Positions 20,749 to 30,534 of a stretch of 64,000 nt of DNA are shown piece after piece. The notes beneath the pieces are model-generated. The model searched no databases. It was not told the DNA's origin and saw nothing but the letters and a program-made list of their open reading frames with translations. Positions within the stretch are counted from its first letter, which is position 1, and each line of letters opens with the position of its first letter. The DNA is from JAVDCA01 sp963819385 (GTDB lineage: Bacteria > Pseudomonadota > Alphaproteobacteria > Rhizobiales > Xanthobacteraceae). The stretch is from assembly GCA_963819385.1 (NCBI GenBank), contig CAWFVV010000006.1, forward strand, positions 62,001 through 126,000, read 5' to 3'. Both the position numbers and the translations under genes were made by a program.

Positions 20749-23211
20749 TCAATACAATCCGCCGGTCCCTGAGCGCACGGCGCGATCGGCATCCTGCGTC
20801 GGAACGATCGTGCCGTTCTCGCTTCCCATGCCGATGACGGCCGGGCTGTCGGACGGCGCGGTGCCGGGCTTGAAGCCTTCGAGGAGCGAGGGCCCGCCGC
20901 CGGTCGCGCGCTGTCCGGTCTTCGGATCGACGCGGATGAGCTTGATGCCGGGTGGTACGCGGAACGGCACCGCCGGCTGGTCGGCGAGCGCCATCTTGTA
21001 GAATTCGCGCGCGATCGGCGCCGCGAGATGTCCGCCGGTTGCGTCGTGGCCGAGATGGCGAGGCTTGTCGTAGCCCATGTAGATGCCGACCGCGAGATTG
21101 GGCGTGAACGACATGAACCAGGCGTCTTTTTCGTCGTTGGTGGTGCCCGTCTTGCCGGCGATCGGCTTGCCGACGTCGTGCACCACGTAACCGGTGCCGC
21201 GCTGGACCACGCCCTCCATCATCGAGGTGATCTGGTAAGCGGTCATCGGATCGAGCACCACCTCGCCGTGGTGATCGATCAGGGTCGGTTCCGCCTGGCC
21301 GTTGTCCCATTTCTTCGCGTCGCAGCCGACGCATTCGCGCTGATCGTGCCGATAGACCGTCTTGCCGAAGCGATCCTGGATGCGGTCGATCAGCGTGGGC
21401 GTGATCCTGTGGCCGCCGTTCGCGATCATCGAATAGGCCGCCGTCATGCGCAGCACCGTCGTCTCGCCGGCGCCGAGCGCGAACGAGAGGTAGGGCGGCA
21501 GGTTGTCGTAGACGCCGAACCGCTTGGCATAGTCGGTGATCATCGGCATGCCGATGTCCTGGGCGAGCCGCACCGTCATCACGTTGCGCGAGTGCTCGAG
21601 GCCGAAGCGCAGCGTCGAGGGCCCGTAGAACTTGCGCTCGTAGTTCTCCGGAGACCATGCGGCCTGGCCGTTGCCCTGATCGATCGACAGCGGCGCGTCG
21701 AGCACGATGCTCGACGGCGTGTAGCCGTTGTCGAGGGCGGCCGCGTAGACGATCGGCTTGAACGCCGAACCGGGCTGGCGCATCGCCTGGGTGGCGCGGT
21801 CGAACTGGCTCTGGTCGTAGGAGAAGCCGCCGACCAAAGCCAGCACGCGGCCGGTGCGCGGGTCCATGACGACGATCGCGCCCGACACCTCCGGCACCTG
21901 GCGCAGCCGGAACTGGCCCTCCTTGCTGGGGAGCGGATCGACATAGACGACATCGCCCGGCGCGAGCACCTGCGAGACTTTCGCCGGCACCTTGCCGCGC
22001 AACGGTCCGGTCGCGGCCTTCGCCCACTTCACGCCTTCGAGTGGGACGATGCCGACCGTGCGCTCGCGCATGACGGCGCCGCCCGGCTCGCGTCCGGGCT
22101 GAAAGCCGATGCGCGCCGCCTGGTCGCTCGTCTCCAGCACCACCGCGAGCTTCCAGCCGATGTCGGCGAGCGCCTTCACGTCGGCGAGCTTCAGGCCCCA
22201 ATCGCCCGCAATGTCGATCTTGCTGACCGGGCCGCGATAGCCCTGCTGCTCGTCGTACTGGACGAGGCCGTCGGTGAGCGCCTTGCGCGCCATGCCCTGC
22301 AGCTTCGGATCGAGCGTGGTGCGCACCGACAGGCCGCCCTCGTAGAGGCCCTTGTCGCCGTACTTTTCCAAAATCTCGCGCCGCACGTCCTCGGCAAAAT
22401 ATTCGGCCGCATAGACCTGCGCGCCGGTCGGCCGCGTGACGACGTTGAGCGGCTCCTTCTTCGCCTTCTCGCCCTGCTGCGCCGTGATGTAGCCGTTCTC
22501 GACCATGCGATCGATGACCCAATTGCGCCGCTCGACCGCGCGATCGTGCTGGCGGAACGGCTGGAGCAGCGATGGCCCCTTGGGCAGCGCCGCGAGGTAG
22601 GCGGCCTCCGCGATGGTGAGCTCGTTCACGGACTTGTCGAAGTAGAGCAGCGACGCGGCCGCCACCCCATAGGCGCCGAGCCCGAGATAGATTTCGTTGA
22701 GGTAGAGCTCGAGGATCTTGTCCTTCGAATAGGTGCGCTCGATCTTGAGCGCGAGCAGCGCCTCCTTGATCTTGCGCTGGAACGAAACCTCGTTGGTCAA
22801 GAGGAAGTTCTTGGCGACCTGCTGGGTGATCGTGGAGGCGCCCTGCGGCCGCCGGTTGGTGCCGATATTCTCGGCATAGAGCAGGCCGGCGCGGGCGATG
22901 CCGGTGAAGTCGACGCCGCGATGCTCCCAGAAATTCTTGTCCTCGGCCGACACGAAGGCGTTGATGACGAGCTTGGGCACGCCCTGGATCGGGAGATAGA
23001 GCCGGCGCTCGTGCGCATATTCGGCCAGCAGCTCGCCATCGGCCGCGTGCACGCGCGTCATCACGGGCGGCTGGTAGTCCTGCAGCGTCGAATAGTCGGG
23101 AAGGTCCTTGGAGAAATGCCACACCAGCCCGGCGGCCGCACCAATGCCGACCAGGAACACGATCGTTCCGAACGCGAACAAAAATCCGAAGAAGCGAAGC
23201 AGCAGCTTCAT
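20749..23211 (-). CDS. mrcA: Penicillin-binding protein 1A, bifunctional glycosyltransferase/transpeptidase
   Basis: Class A PBP that polymerises and cross-links peptidoglycan. The 820-residue protein has an N-terminal membrane anchor (residues 5-33), a GT51 domain with EDKNFWEHRGVD and QGASTITQQVAKN, an OB-like insert, and a transpeptidase domain with the nucleophile in PGSAFKPIVY (about 480), SRN in LEHSRNVMT and KTGTT (about 685). The C-terminus is glycine-rich. ATG 23211 is the natural start. It lies downstream of amiC on the same strand, separated by a short 15-bp repeat array. Confidence 0.96.
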   Translation of the reverse strand: MKLLLRFFGFLFAFGTIVFLVGIGAAAGLVWHFSKDLPDYSTLQDYQPPVMTRVHAADGELLAEYAHERRLYLPIQGVPKLVINAFVSAEDKNFWEHRGVDFTGIARAGLLYAENIGTNRRPQGASTITQQVAKNFLLTNEVSFQRKIKEALLALKIERTYSKDKILELYLNEIYLGLGAYGVAAASLLYFDKSVNELTIAEAAYLAALPKGPSLLQPFRQHDRAVERRNWVIDRMVENGYITAQQGEKAKKEPLNVVTRPTGAQVYAAEYFAEDVRREILEKYGDKGLYEGGLSVRTTLDPKLQGMARKALTDGLVQYDEQQGYRGPVSKIDIAGDWGLKLADVKALADIGWKLAVVLETSDQAARIGFQPGREPGGAVMRERTVGIVPLEGVKWAKAATGPLRGKVPAKVSQVLAPGDVVYVDPLPSKEGQFRLRQVPEVSGAIVVMDPRTGRVLALVGGFSYDQSQFDRATQAMRQPGSAFKPIVYAAALDNGYTPSSIVLDAPLSIDQGNGQAAWSPENYERKFYGPSTLRFGLEHSRNVMTVRLAQDIGMPMITDYAKRFGVYDNLPPYLSFALGAGETTVLRMTAAYSMIANGGHRITPTLIDRIQDRFGKTVYRHDQRECVGCDAKKWDNGQAEPTLIDHHGEVVLDPMTAYQITSMMEGVVQRGTGYVVHDVGKPIAGKTGTTNDEKDAWFMSFTPNLAVGIYMGYDKPRHLGHDATGGHLAAPIAREFYKMALADQPAVPFRVPPGIKLIRVDPKTGQRATGGGPSLLEGFKPGTAPSDSPAVIGMGSENGTIVPTQDADRAVRSGTGGLY

Positions 23212-23265
23212 CGCGTGCCTTCCATCAACCCCACGCCGGCGAGAACTGCCTGCGACCCAAGCCGC

Positions 23266-23325
23266 CGAGTCTCAAGAGACCAAGTCTCAAGAGGTCGAGT
23301 CTCGAGAGCCCGAGCCTCACGGCCT
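23266..23325. repeat. 15-bp tandem repeat (four units) between mrcA and amiC
   Basis: Units CGAGTCTCAAGAGAC, CAAGTCTCAAGAGGT, CGAGTCTCGAGAGCC and a decayed fourth unit CGAGCCTCACGGCCT follow head to tail, 55 nt upstream of mrcA. Each unit holds a partial palindrome (TCTCAAGAGA/TCTCGAGAGC). No protein is supported here. Confidence 0.8.
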
Positions 23326-23468
23326 ACTCGTGCAGATATCGCCTTGTCTCGGACCATGCCCCTGGCACGGCCGCAAGCGCGGCCAGAACCCATGCGACGC
23401 AAGATCAATGTGCTCGCGCCTTTTTATGGTCAAACTGAGGCTTTGCGCCATCCGCCGCCCCCGCCCGC

Positions 23469-24722
23469 TCAACGCGCTGTGCCGCCGGCAAGCCGGGTGG
23501 TGAAATAGCTGTTTACGGCCTGCACGATCGCGTCTCCGGCGCGCGCGCGCCAGGTCTGCGACGTCAGTTCCTTGAGATCCTGCCAATTCGACACGTAGCC
23601 GAGCTCGATCAGCACCGAGGGCACGTCCGGCGCCTTCAGCACCTTGAACCCGGCCGATTTGAGCGGATGCTTGTGCAGCCGCGCCGCGTTGCGCAGCGCC
23701 CCGACCACGTCCTTGGCGAACTGCAGCGAGAACGTCTTGGTCTCGCGTTGCGCGAGGTCGATCAGGATGCCGGCGATGTCGTCCGGTTCGGACGAGAGGT
23801 CCACTCCGGAGATCACGTCGGCGCGGTTTTCTGCGTCGGCGAGCCGTGCGGCCTCGCCGTCGGACGCGTGGTCGGACAGCGTATAGACCGTCGCGCCTTC
23901 CGCCTCGCCGTCGCCGCGCGCGAGCGCGTCGCAGTGGATCGAGATGAAGAGCTGCGCGTTGCGCGCGCGCGCAAAGCGCACCCGGTCGACGAGCGGCACG
24001 AAGCTGTCGTCCGAGCGCGTCATCATCACGCGGTACTTGCCGGATTTCTCCAGCTTGTCGCGCAACATGCGCGCGAAATCGAGCACCAGCGTCTTTTCCG
24101 CTTCGCCGGTACCGGGTGCGTGCGTGCCGCTGTCGATCCCGCCGTGACCGGGATCGAGCACGATGACGGGGCGCGGATCGCCGTCGGCCGTCGACTTCGG
24201 CTCGCTCGGCTTTTCCGCCGGTTTGGTGCGCGCGGCGCGATTGTCGACCGCCTCGGCGCGCAGGAACGCCTCGCGGTTCACCGGCACGAGGTCGAGCACG
24301 AGCCGCGCCGGCAGGCTGCCGGTCGCGTCGAGCACGAAGGACTTGTCGACCCGCACCGGGCCGGTGGTGTCGAGCACGATGCGCGAGCCGCCCGGCATCA
24401 CGAGACCGAAGCGGAAGGCCTTGACGAGGCCCCGCCCATGCTCGCCCGCATGAGCAGGAAACTGGAAGCTCACCTGCGGCAGGTCGATCACCACCCGGTA
24501 GGGATCGGCAAGCGTGAAGGGCCGGATGTCGACCTTGCGGCTCAGATCGACGACGAATCGGGTCTCTTTGCCGTCACCGCCGACCCGCACGTCGGTCGCG
24601 ACCGGGAAATCGTCGGTCGCGGCGGTGGTTGTCGGTGCCGGGGTCTGGGCGGCCGTCGGCACAAGCCCGGCCAGCATGAGGCCGAACGCGGCACCCGCGA
24701 TGCTGGTCGCGCCCTTTCGCAC
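23469..24722 (-). CDS. amiC: N-acetylmuramoyl-L-alanine amidase with AMIN domain
   Basis: A periplasmic zinc amidase that cuts the peptide from glycan strands, needed for cell separation. Starting at GTG 24722 (after GGAG) gives 417 residues with a signal peptide (AGAAFGLMLAGLVPTAAQ), an AMIN targeting domain at about 45-150, a linker, and an Amidase_3 domain with zinc ligands in VLDPGHGGIDSG, the EKT glutamate and SIHCDA, and the catalytic Glu in VLIELGYVSN. An ATG farther upstream (24911) would give a non-signal N-terminus and is unlikely. It lies upstream of mrcA and divergent from rne. Confidence 0.93.
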   Translation of the reverse strand: MRKGATSIAGAAFGLMLAGLVPTAAQTPAPTTTAATDDFPVATDVRVGGDGKETRFVVDLSRKVDIRPFTLADPYRVVIDLPQVSFQFPAHAGEHGRGLVKAFRFGLVMPGGSRIVLDTTGPVRVDKSFVLDATGSLPARLVLDLVPVNREAFLRAEAVDNRAARTKPAEKPSEPKSTADGDPRPVIVLDPGHGGIDSGTHAPGTGEAEKTLVLDFARMLRDKLEKSGKYRVMMTRSDDSFVPLVDRVRFARARNAQLFISIHCDALARGDGEAEGATVYTLSDHASDGEAARLADAENRADVISGVDLSSEPDDIAGILIDLAQRETKTFSLQFAKDVVGALRNAARLHKHPLKSAGFKVLKAPDVPSVLIELGYVSNWQDLKELTSQTWRARAGDAIVQAVNSYFTTRLAGGTAR

Positions 24723-25404
24723 CGAATCTCCGGCCCCTTCCGGTCCCCTGCGGCTCCTCTTACTCCAATAGGACGGCGTGGTTAACTGAATCTTGCCGCA
24801 ACGATTGTGGCGCGTTCCATCGCTCGCTGTCGTGCCGTTCCGGGGGTACCACAGGGTCGCGCAGTCGCGGAATTCCATTTTCCGATCAACGATCTGGGTA
24901 CAAATGCGCACGCAACGCCCACGCTTGGCTTGCCAAGTCGCCCATGGCCGCCCTATGTAGGGGTTGCTGGCGATTCAAGACTTCCGGTTCTGCCGCGTTC
25001 GGGGCATCCGGCACGCTTGAGCCACGACCCCGCAGGAAAAGCCGCAGGAGGCGGCGCGTGGCGGATGGTCGGCTGCAGCCGATGCCCTATTTCGAAGGAT
25101 GACCGGAATGCGTCCGCGGCCTCCCGGGCCGTGCGCGCGAAACGATCGCCAGCACACCAAAGCTGGCCGCGCCGACCGGCGCTGCCGCTCGATCTCAAGT
25201 CGCTCAATCCAGGATCCCGGATGATGCGAAGGATGCGAAACGAGAACCGAATGCGCTCCCGCTGGGTCGCGCCGTCGTGTCCGTTGCATCGCGCCCAGCC
25301 GGCCTCACCTTTCAACCCACAATTCGGTGCGTCTCATCGCGTCCTCAGTCCGCCGCCCCGGCGCCGGACGAGCGCTCCCGAGCGCCCCTCCAAGAGTCAA
25401 TTCT
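24723..25404. other. Divergent amiC-rne intergenic region (682 nt)
   Basis: No protein-like frame was found. The length fits a long rne leader; in other bacteria the rne 5' UTR mediates feedback by RNase E, but I could not identify a matching structure by eye. Promoters for both genes should lie here. Confidence 0.55.
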
Positions 25405-28400
25405 ATGGCCAACAAAATGCTCATCGACGCGACCCATCCGGAAGAGACCCGGGTGGTCGTGGTACGCGGAAATCGGGTCGAGGAATTCGACTTCGAGTCG
25501 GCTAACCGCAAGCAGCTCCGCGGCAACATCTATCTCGCCAAGGTCACGCGCGTGGAGCCCTCGCTCCAGGCCGCCTTCGTCGATTACGGCGGCAACCGCC
25601 ACGGCTTCCTCGCCTTCAGCGAAATCCACCCCGACTACTATCAGATCCCCGTCGCCGATCGGCAGGCGCTGATCGACGAGGAGGAACGCGCGCATCGCGA
25701 CGCCGAAGCCGAAGCCGACCGGCGTGCCGGCGGCGGCAATGGCCGTCATCACCATCCGCGCCGGCGCCACGCGGCCGAGCGGCGAACCGAAGAGACGGTC
25801 CACAGCGAGCCGATCGACGGCGAGATGGCCGAGGGCGATGTCGCGGCCGATCAGGTCGCCACAGACAACGGCGGCGACGACGCAGAACACGCGGGCGGCA
25901 CCGATATCGCGGCGCAGACGCCGGTCGAGCCGATGGATCTTCCGGCTTCGCCTGCGGAAGCCGCGCCCTTCTATTCGGCGGCGACTAGCGAGCCGGCGGG
26001 CTCCGCCGAAACCCACGCGGATACGACGCCGGATCCGGATGTCGTGGCCGAGCACGCCGAGGCCGCGCAGGCTGCGGCCGAACGCGGCGAAGGCGAGCCG
26101 CCGCCGCACGACGGTGAGCACGCCGACGCCCATCACGCCGACGCTCGCAACGGCGAAGCCGATGCCGGCGATGACGCTTCGGAAAACGGCGACGGCGAAG
26201 AAGAGGAAGTCGTCGAGTCGGTCGGTGGCGCCGACGTCATGGAAGAAGTGCCGGACCGCATGCCGCGGCTGCGGCGCCAGTACAAGATTCAAGAGGTGAT
26301 CAAGCGCCGGCAGATCATGCTGGTGCAGGTCGTCAAGGAGGAGCGCGGCACCAAGGGCGCGGCGCTCACCACCTACCTGTCGCTCGCGGGCCGCTACTCG
26401 GTTCTCATGCCGAACACGGCGCGCGGCGGCGGCATTAGCCGCAAGATCACCAGTTTCCAGGATCGCAAGCGGCTCAAGGAAGTCGCCCAGGAGCTCGAGG
26501 TGCCGGACGGCATGGGCGTGATCCTGCGCACCGCAGGTGCTGCCCGCACCAAGCCGGAGATCAAGCGCGACTTCGAGTATCTGATGCGCATGTGGGAGAC
26601 CGTGCGCGACGTGACGCTGAAGTCGACCGCGCCGACGCTGGTCTACGAGGAAGGCTCGCTGGTCAAGCGCTCGATCCGCGACCTCTACAACAAGGACATC
26701 GACGAGGTGATCGTGGCAGGCGACGGCGCCTACCACGAGGCGCACGGCTTCATGCGCATGCTCATGCCGAGCCATGCGCGCAACGTGAAGCCGTATCGCG
26801 AGACCCAGCCGATGCTCACCCGCTTCGGCATCGAGAGCCAGCTCGACGCGATGTTCTCGCCGGTCGTGCAGCTGCGCTCGGGCGGCTACATCGTCATCAA
26901 CCAGGCCGAAGCACTTGTTGCGATCGACGTGAACTCCGGCCGCGCCACGCGCGAGCATCACATCGAGGACACCGCGCTCAAGACCAATCTCGAGGCGGCC
27001 GAGGAGGTCTCCCGCCAGCTTCGCCTGCGCGATCTCGCGGGCCTGATCGTCATCGACTTCATCGACATGGACGAGAAGCGCAACAACCGTTCGGTCGAGC
27101 GCCGTCTCAAGGAATGCCTCAAGCACGACCGCGCCCGCATCCAGGTCGGCCGTATCTCGCATTTCGGGCTGCTGGAGATGTCGCGTCAGCGCATCCGTAC
27201 CAGCGTGCTGGAGAGCTCGACCGACAAGTGCCCGCATTGCGGCGGCACCGGGCATGTGCGCTCGGTCGCCTCGGTCGCGCTGCAGGTGCTGCGCATGATC
27301 GAGGAGACGCTGCTGCGCGGCGGCACGCACAATCTCATCGTGCGCACCCGCTCCGACATCGCGATCTATGTGCTCAACCACAAGCGCGCCCATCTGCGCG
27401 ACCTGGAAGAGCGCTTCCGTATCGCCATCACGATCAACGCGGACGCGACCATGGGCGGCCAGACGCCGTTCCTGATCGAGCGCGGCGAGCTGGTGCACAG
27501 CGTCGAGCAGGCGCGCGCGATCGCGGCCGCCCAGCCCGTCCCGGCCCCGATAATCGAGCCGCAGGACGACGAGCCGTTCCCCGAGGACGAGGCCACCGAC
27601 GAGGTCGCGAGCGAGGACGAAGCGGCCACCGAGCAGGAAGCCGACGAGGGCGAGGAATTCACCGAAGCCGGGTCATCCGACGCCGCACGCCATGACGACA
27701 CGCATGGCGAGGCCGACGGCGAGACAGGCGGCTCCGGCGACGGTCACCGACGGCGTCGACGGCGCCGGCGCGGACGCCGCGGCGAAGGCCGCGAAGGCGG
27801 AGCGTTCAGCCCCGAGGCGGCTCCCGAGCACGCCGCTCCCCACGACGATCCGGAAAGCGGCAACGGCGGCGACGCCGCAGAGGGCACCGAGGCCGATGGG
27901 CCCGAGGCGGAGCACGCCGGTGCGGGCGAACCGCGCGAGCGCGGCCCGGAACTCAATGGCGACGGCGAGCACCGCCGGCGGCGGCGTGGACGCCGCGGCG
28001 GACGGCGCAACCGGCGTGACCGCGAGGGCGAAGAGCGGTTTGGGACGGATGCGCCGCAGGAGATGCACGGCGGGCACGAGGGCGACGACCGCCCGAGCAC
28101 GATTGAGCCGGCGCTCGCCGACGCTGTCGCCGATTTTGGCGGCCCGCCGGTCACCAACGAGGCGAGCCCGCCGCCGACGCCCCCCGAACCGCCCACGCAT
28201 CACGAGGTTGCGCCGCCCGAGCCGCCGGCTGCCCAGGAGCCGCCGCGCCGACGCTCGACGGTACGCGAGCCAGCGCCGTTTTCGTTCGACGAGAGCGGCG
28301 CGAGCCCGGCCGAGCCGGTGACGGTGCCGGTTGCGTCAGCGCCCGCTCCTGTCGCGCCGGAGCCGGCCAAGCAGCCGCCGGCGGGCGAGCAGCCGCAAGA

Positions 28401-28458
28401 GGATGCGGACAAGCCGCGCCGGACCGGCTGGTGGGCAAAGCGCATGCTCGGCGGCTGA
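25405..28458 (+). CDS. rne: Ribonuclease E
   Basis: The main endonuclease of mRNA decay and rRNA processing. The 1,017-residue protein has MANKMLIDATHPEETRVVVV at the start, an S1 domain interrupted at about residues 105-295 by a long acidic, Ala/His/Glu-rich insert typical of alphaproteobacterial RNase E, then the 5'-sensor and DNase-like domains with catalytic aspartates in VAIDVNSGRAT and VIDFIDMDEKRN, and the Zn-link CPHCGGTGH. The C-terminal ~300 residues are disordered, alternating acidic and Arg-rich blocks (RRRRRRRGRRGEG, RRRRGRRGGRRNRR), the likely RNA and degradosome tail, ending TGWWAKRMLGG. The start ATG 25405 fits the family. Confidence 0.96.
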   Translation: MANKMLIDATHPEETRVVVVRGNRVEEFDFESANRKQLRGNIYLAKVTRVEPSLQAAFVDYGGNRHGFLAFSEIHPDYYQIPVADRQALIDEEERAHRDAEAEADRRAGGGNGRHHHPRRRHAAERRTEETVHSEPIDGEMAEGDVAADQVATDNGGDDAEHAGGTDIAAQTPVEPMDLPASPAEAAPFYSAATSEPAGSAETHADTTPDPDVVAEHAEAAQAAAERGEGEPPPHDGEHADAHHADARNGEADAGDDASENGDGEEEEVVESVGGADVMEEVPDRMPRLRRQYKIQEVIKRRQIMLVQVVKEERGTKGAALTTYLSLAGRYSVLMPNTARGGGISRKITSFQDRKRLKEVAQELEVPDGMGVILRTAGAARTKPEIKRDFEYLMRMWETVRDVTLKSTAPTLVYEEGSLVKRSIRDLYNKDIDEVIVAGDGAYHEAHGFMRMLMPSHARNVKPYRETQPMLTRFGIESQLDAMFSPVVQLRSGGYIVINQAEALVAIDVNSGRATREHHIEDTALKTNLEAAEEVSRQLRLRDLAGLIVIDFIDMDEKRNNRSVERRLKECLKHDRARIQVGRISHFGLLEMSRQRIRTSVLESSTDKCPHCGGTGHVRSVASVALQVLRMIEETLLRGGTHNLIVRTRSDIAIYVLNHKRAHLRDLEERFRIAITINADATMGGQTPFLIERGELVHSVEQARAIAAAQPVPAPIIEPQDDEPFPEDEATDEVASEDEAATEQEADEGEEFTEAGSSDAARHDDTHGEADGETGGSGDGHRRRRRRRRGRRGEGREGGAFSPEAAPEHAAPHDDPESGNGGDAAEGTEADGPEAEHAGAGEPRERGPELNGDGEHRRRRRGRRGGRRNRRDREGEERFGTDAPQEMHGGHEGDDRPSTIEPALADAVADFGGPPVTNEASPPPTPPEPPTHHEVAPPEPPAAQEPPRRRSTVREPAPFSFDESGASPAEPVTVPVASAPAPVAPEPAKQPPAGEQPQEDADKPRRTGWWAKRMLGG

Positions 28459-28464
28459 GCCGCG

Positions 28465-30525
28465 ATGGAGAGCCGCTTCGTCGAGCGTGACGCTGCCGCG
28501 GCCGTCGATCGCTACGCCCGGCAGGGCGTCGGCCGCGACCTCGCGTTGCGGGTCTACACGACGCGGCTGCTCGGCCAGGACCCGCGCCTCGTCCTGCACG
28601 GTGGCGGCAACACCTCGGTCAAGACCGCGGTGCCGGACCTGCTCGGCCGCGACACGGCCGTCCTGTGCGTCAAAGGCACCGGCTGGGACATGGGCGCCAT
28701 GGAGCCGCCCGGCATGCCGGCGGTGCGCATGGCGCCGCTCCTTGAGCTGCGCGCCCGCGCGGCGGTCAGCGACGAGGAGATGGTGCGCTTCCAGCGCGCC
28801 GGCCTGATCGATCCGATGGCGCCCAACCCGTCGGTCGAGACGCTGCTGCATGCTTTCGTGCCGCACAAGTTCGTCGACCACACCCACGCGACCGCGATCC
28901 TGAGCCTCAGCGATCAGCCGGACGGCGAGGCGATCTGCGCCGAGGTCTTCGACGGGCGGATGGGCATCGTGCCCTACATCATGCCGGGCTTCGCGCTCGC
29001 CAAGAAATCGGCCGAGGTGTTCGAGGCGAGCCCGCAGGCCGAAGGCCTGATCCTGCACAAGCACGGCATCTTCACGTTCGGCGAAGGCGCGCGCGAAGCC
29101 TACGAGCGGATGATCGAGATGGTGTCGCGCGCCGAGGCCCACCTCGCGCGCAACCGCAAATCCGTCTTCGTCAGCGTGCAGGTGCCGCAGCGCATCGCGG
29201 CGCTCGCGGCCGTGGCGCCCGTCGTGCGCGGCGCCTGCAGCCTGAAGGATGCGAAAGCCGAAGGCGCCTGGCGGCGGCTCATACTCGAATTCCGCGGCGG
29301 CGACGCGGTGCGAAATTTCGTCGACGGCACGGAGCTTGGGCGCTACAGCCAGGCTGGCGTGGTCACGCCCGATCACACCATCCGCACCAAGAACTGGCCG
29401 CTGGTCCTGCCGGCTCCCGCCGACGACAAGGCCGACGACTTCAAGCGCGCGGCCGCCGAGGCGGTCGCGGGGTTCATCGCCAACTACCAATCCTATTTCG
29501 CGCGCAACAACGCGCGCGCCGGCGATACCAAGAAGATGCTCGATCCCCTGCCCCGCGTCGCGCTGGTGCCCGGCCTCGGCTTGTTCGGGCTCGGCCGCTC
29601 GAAGAAGGACGCGAAGGTCGCCGCCGATCTCGCCGAAGCCGCGATCGCGACGATCACCGACGCGGAGGCGATCGGGCGCTTCGAGTCGATCTCCGAAGCC
29701 GACATGTTCGACGTGGAATACTGGTCGCTCGAGCAGGCCAAGCTCGGCTCGGCAAAAGAGCTGCCGCTCGCCGGACAGATCGCGGCCGTGACGGGGGCCG
29801 GCGGCGCCATCGGCGCAGCGACCGCCAAGGCGTTTGCGGCGGCGGGCGCCGAGGTCGCACTGCTCGACGTCGACGCGGACGCGGCGCGGGCGGCCGCCAA
29901 GGCGATCGGCGGGGCGGCGCTGGCGGTCAGGTGCGACGTGACGGACGCGGCTTCCGTCCGCGAAGCCTTCGATCAGGTCGCGGCGAGCTTCGGCGGGGTC
30001 GATATCGTGGTGTCGAACGCGGGCGCGGCCTGGCAGGGCCGCATCGGCGAGGTCGACGAGAGCATCCTGCGCGAAAGTTTCGAGCTCAACTTCTACGGCC
30101 ATCAGCGCGTGGCGCAGAACGCGGTGCGCATCATGCTGGCGCAAGGGACCGGCGGCTGCCTGTTGTTCAACGTGTCGAAGCAGGCGATCAATCCGGGACC
30201 GAATTTCGGCCCCTACGGCCTGCCCAAGGCCGCGACCCTCTTCCTGGTGCGCCAATATGCGCTCGACTACGGCGCCGACGGTATCCGCGCCAACGCGGTC
30301 AATGCCGACCGCATCCGCTCCGGCATCCTGACCGACGACATGATCGCGCAGCGCTCGCAGGCGCGCGGGCTCACCGAGAAGGACTATATGAGCGGCAACC
30401 TGCTCGGCCGCGAGGTAACGGCCGAAGATGTCGCCCAGGCGTTCGTCGCGCAGGCGCTCGCGCTCAAGACCACCGCGGACGTGACCACCGTCGACGGCGG
30501 CAACATCGCGGCGGCGCTGCGATAG
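28465..30525 (+). CDS. Bifunctional class II aldolase / short-chain dehydrogenase (rhamnulose-1-phosphate aldolase/alcohol dehydrogenase type)
   Basis: A 686-residue two-domain enzyme. Residues ~1-400 form a class II aldolase with HGGGNTSVK, the zinc histidines in VDHTHATAIL and HKHGIFTFG; residues ~420-686 form an SDR domain with TGAGGAIGAATA, NAG at the active-site strand, catalytic Ser in FNVSKQ and YxxxK in PYGLPKA, and a C-terminal DVTTVDGGNIAAALR. This is the RhaE-W fusion layout, which splits a deoxysugar phosphate and oxidises the aldehyde, but the exact sugar is not fixed. It begins only 6 nt after the rne stop. Confidence 0.88.
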   Translation: MESRFVERDAAAAVDRYARQGVGRDLALRVYTTRLLGQDPRLVLHGGGNTSVKTAVPDLLGRDTAVLCVKGTGWDMGAMEPPGMPAVRMAPLLELRARAAVSDEEMVRFQRAGLIDPMAPNPSVETLLHAFVPHKFVDHTHATAILSLSDQPDGEAICAEVFDGRMGIVPYIMPGFALAKKSAEVFEASPQAEGLILHKHGIFTFGEGAREAYERMIEMVSRAEAHLARNRKSVFVSVQVPQRIAALAAVAPVVRGACSLKDAKAEGAWRRLILEFRGGDAVRNFVDGTELGRYSQAGVVTPDHTIRTKNWPLVLPAPADDKADDFKRAAAEAVAGFIANYQSYFARNNARAGDTKKMLDPLPRVALVPGLGLFGLGRSKKDAKVAADLAEAAIATITDAEAIGRFESISEADMFDVEYWSLEQAKLGSAKELPLAGQIAAVTGAGGAIGAATAKAFAAAGAEVALLDVDADAARAAAKAIGGAALAVRCDVTDAASVREAFDQVAASFGGVDIVVSNAGAAWQGRIGEVDESILRESFELNFYGHQRVAQNAVRIMLAQGTGGCLLFNVSKQAINPGPNFGPYGLPKAATLFLVRQYALDYGADGIRANAVNADRIRSGILTDDMIAQRSQARGLTEKDYMSGNLLGREVTAEDVAQAFVAQALALKTTADVTTVDGGNIAAALR

Positions 30526-30534
30526 CGCGTCGAG

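Noticed and set aside
21028..23508. 826-codon + strand open frame opposite mrcA
   Set aside because: It is the antisense shadow of a clear PBP1A; its composition (Arg/His/Leu/Asp-rich) is that of a codon-complement artefact.
25345..27498. 717-codon minus-strand open frame opposite rne
   Set aside because: Antisense shadow of RNase E.
28336..30255. 639-codon minus-strand open frame opposite the aldolase/dehydrogenase gene
   Set aside because: Antisense shadow; the + strand protein has complete domain signatures.
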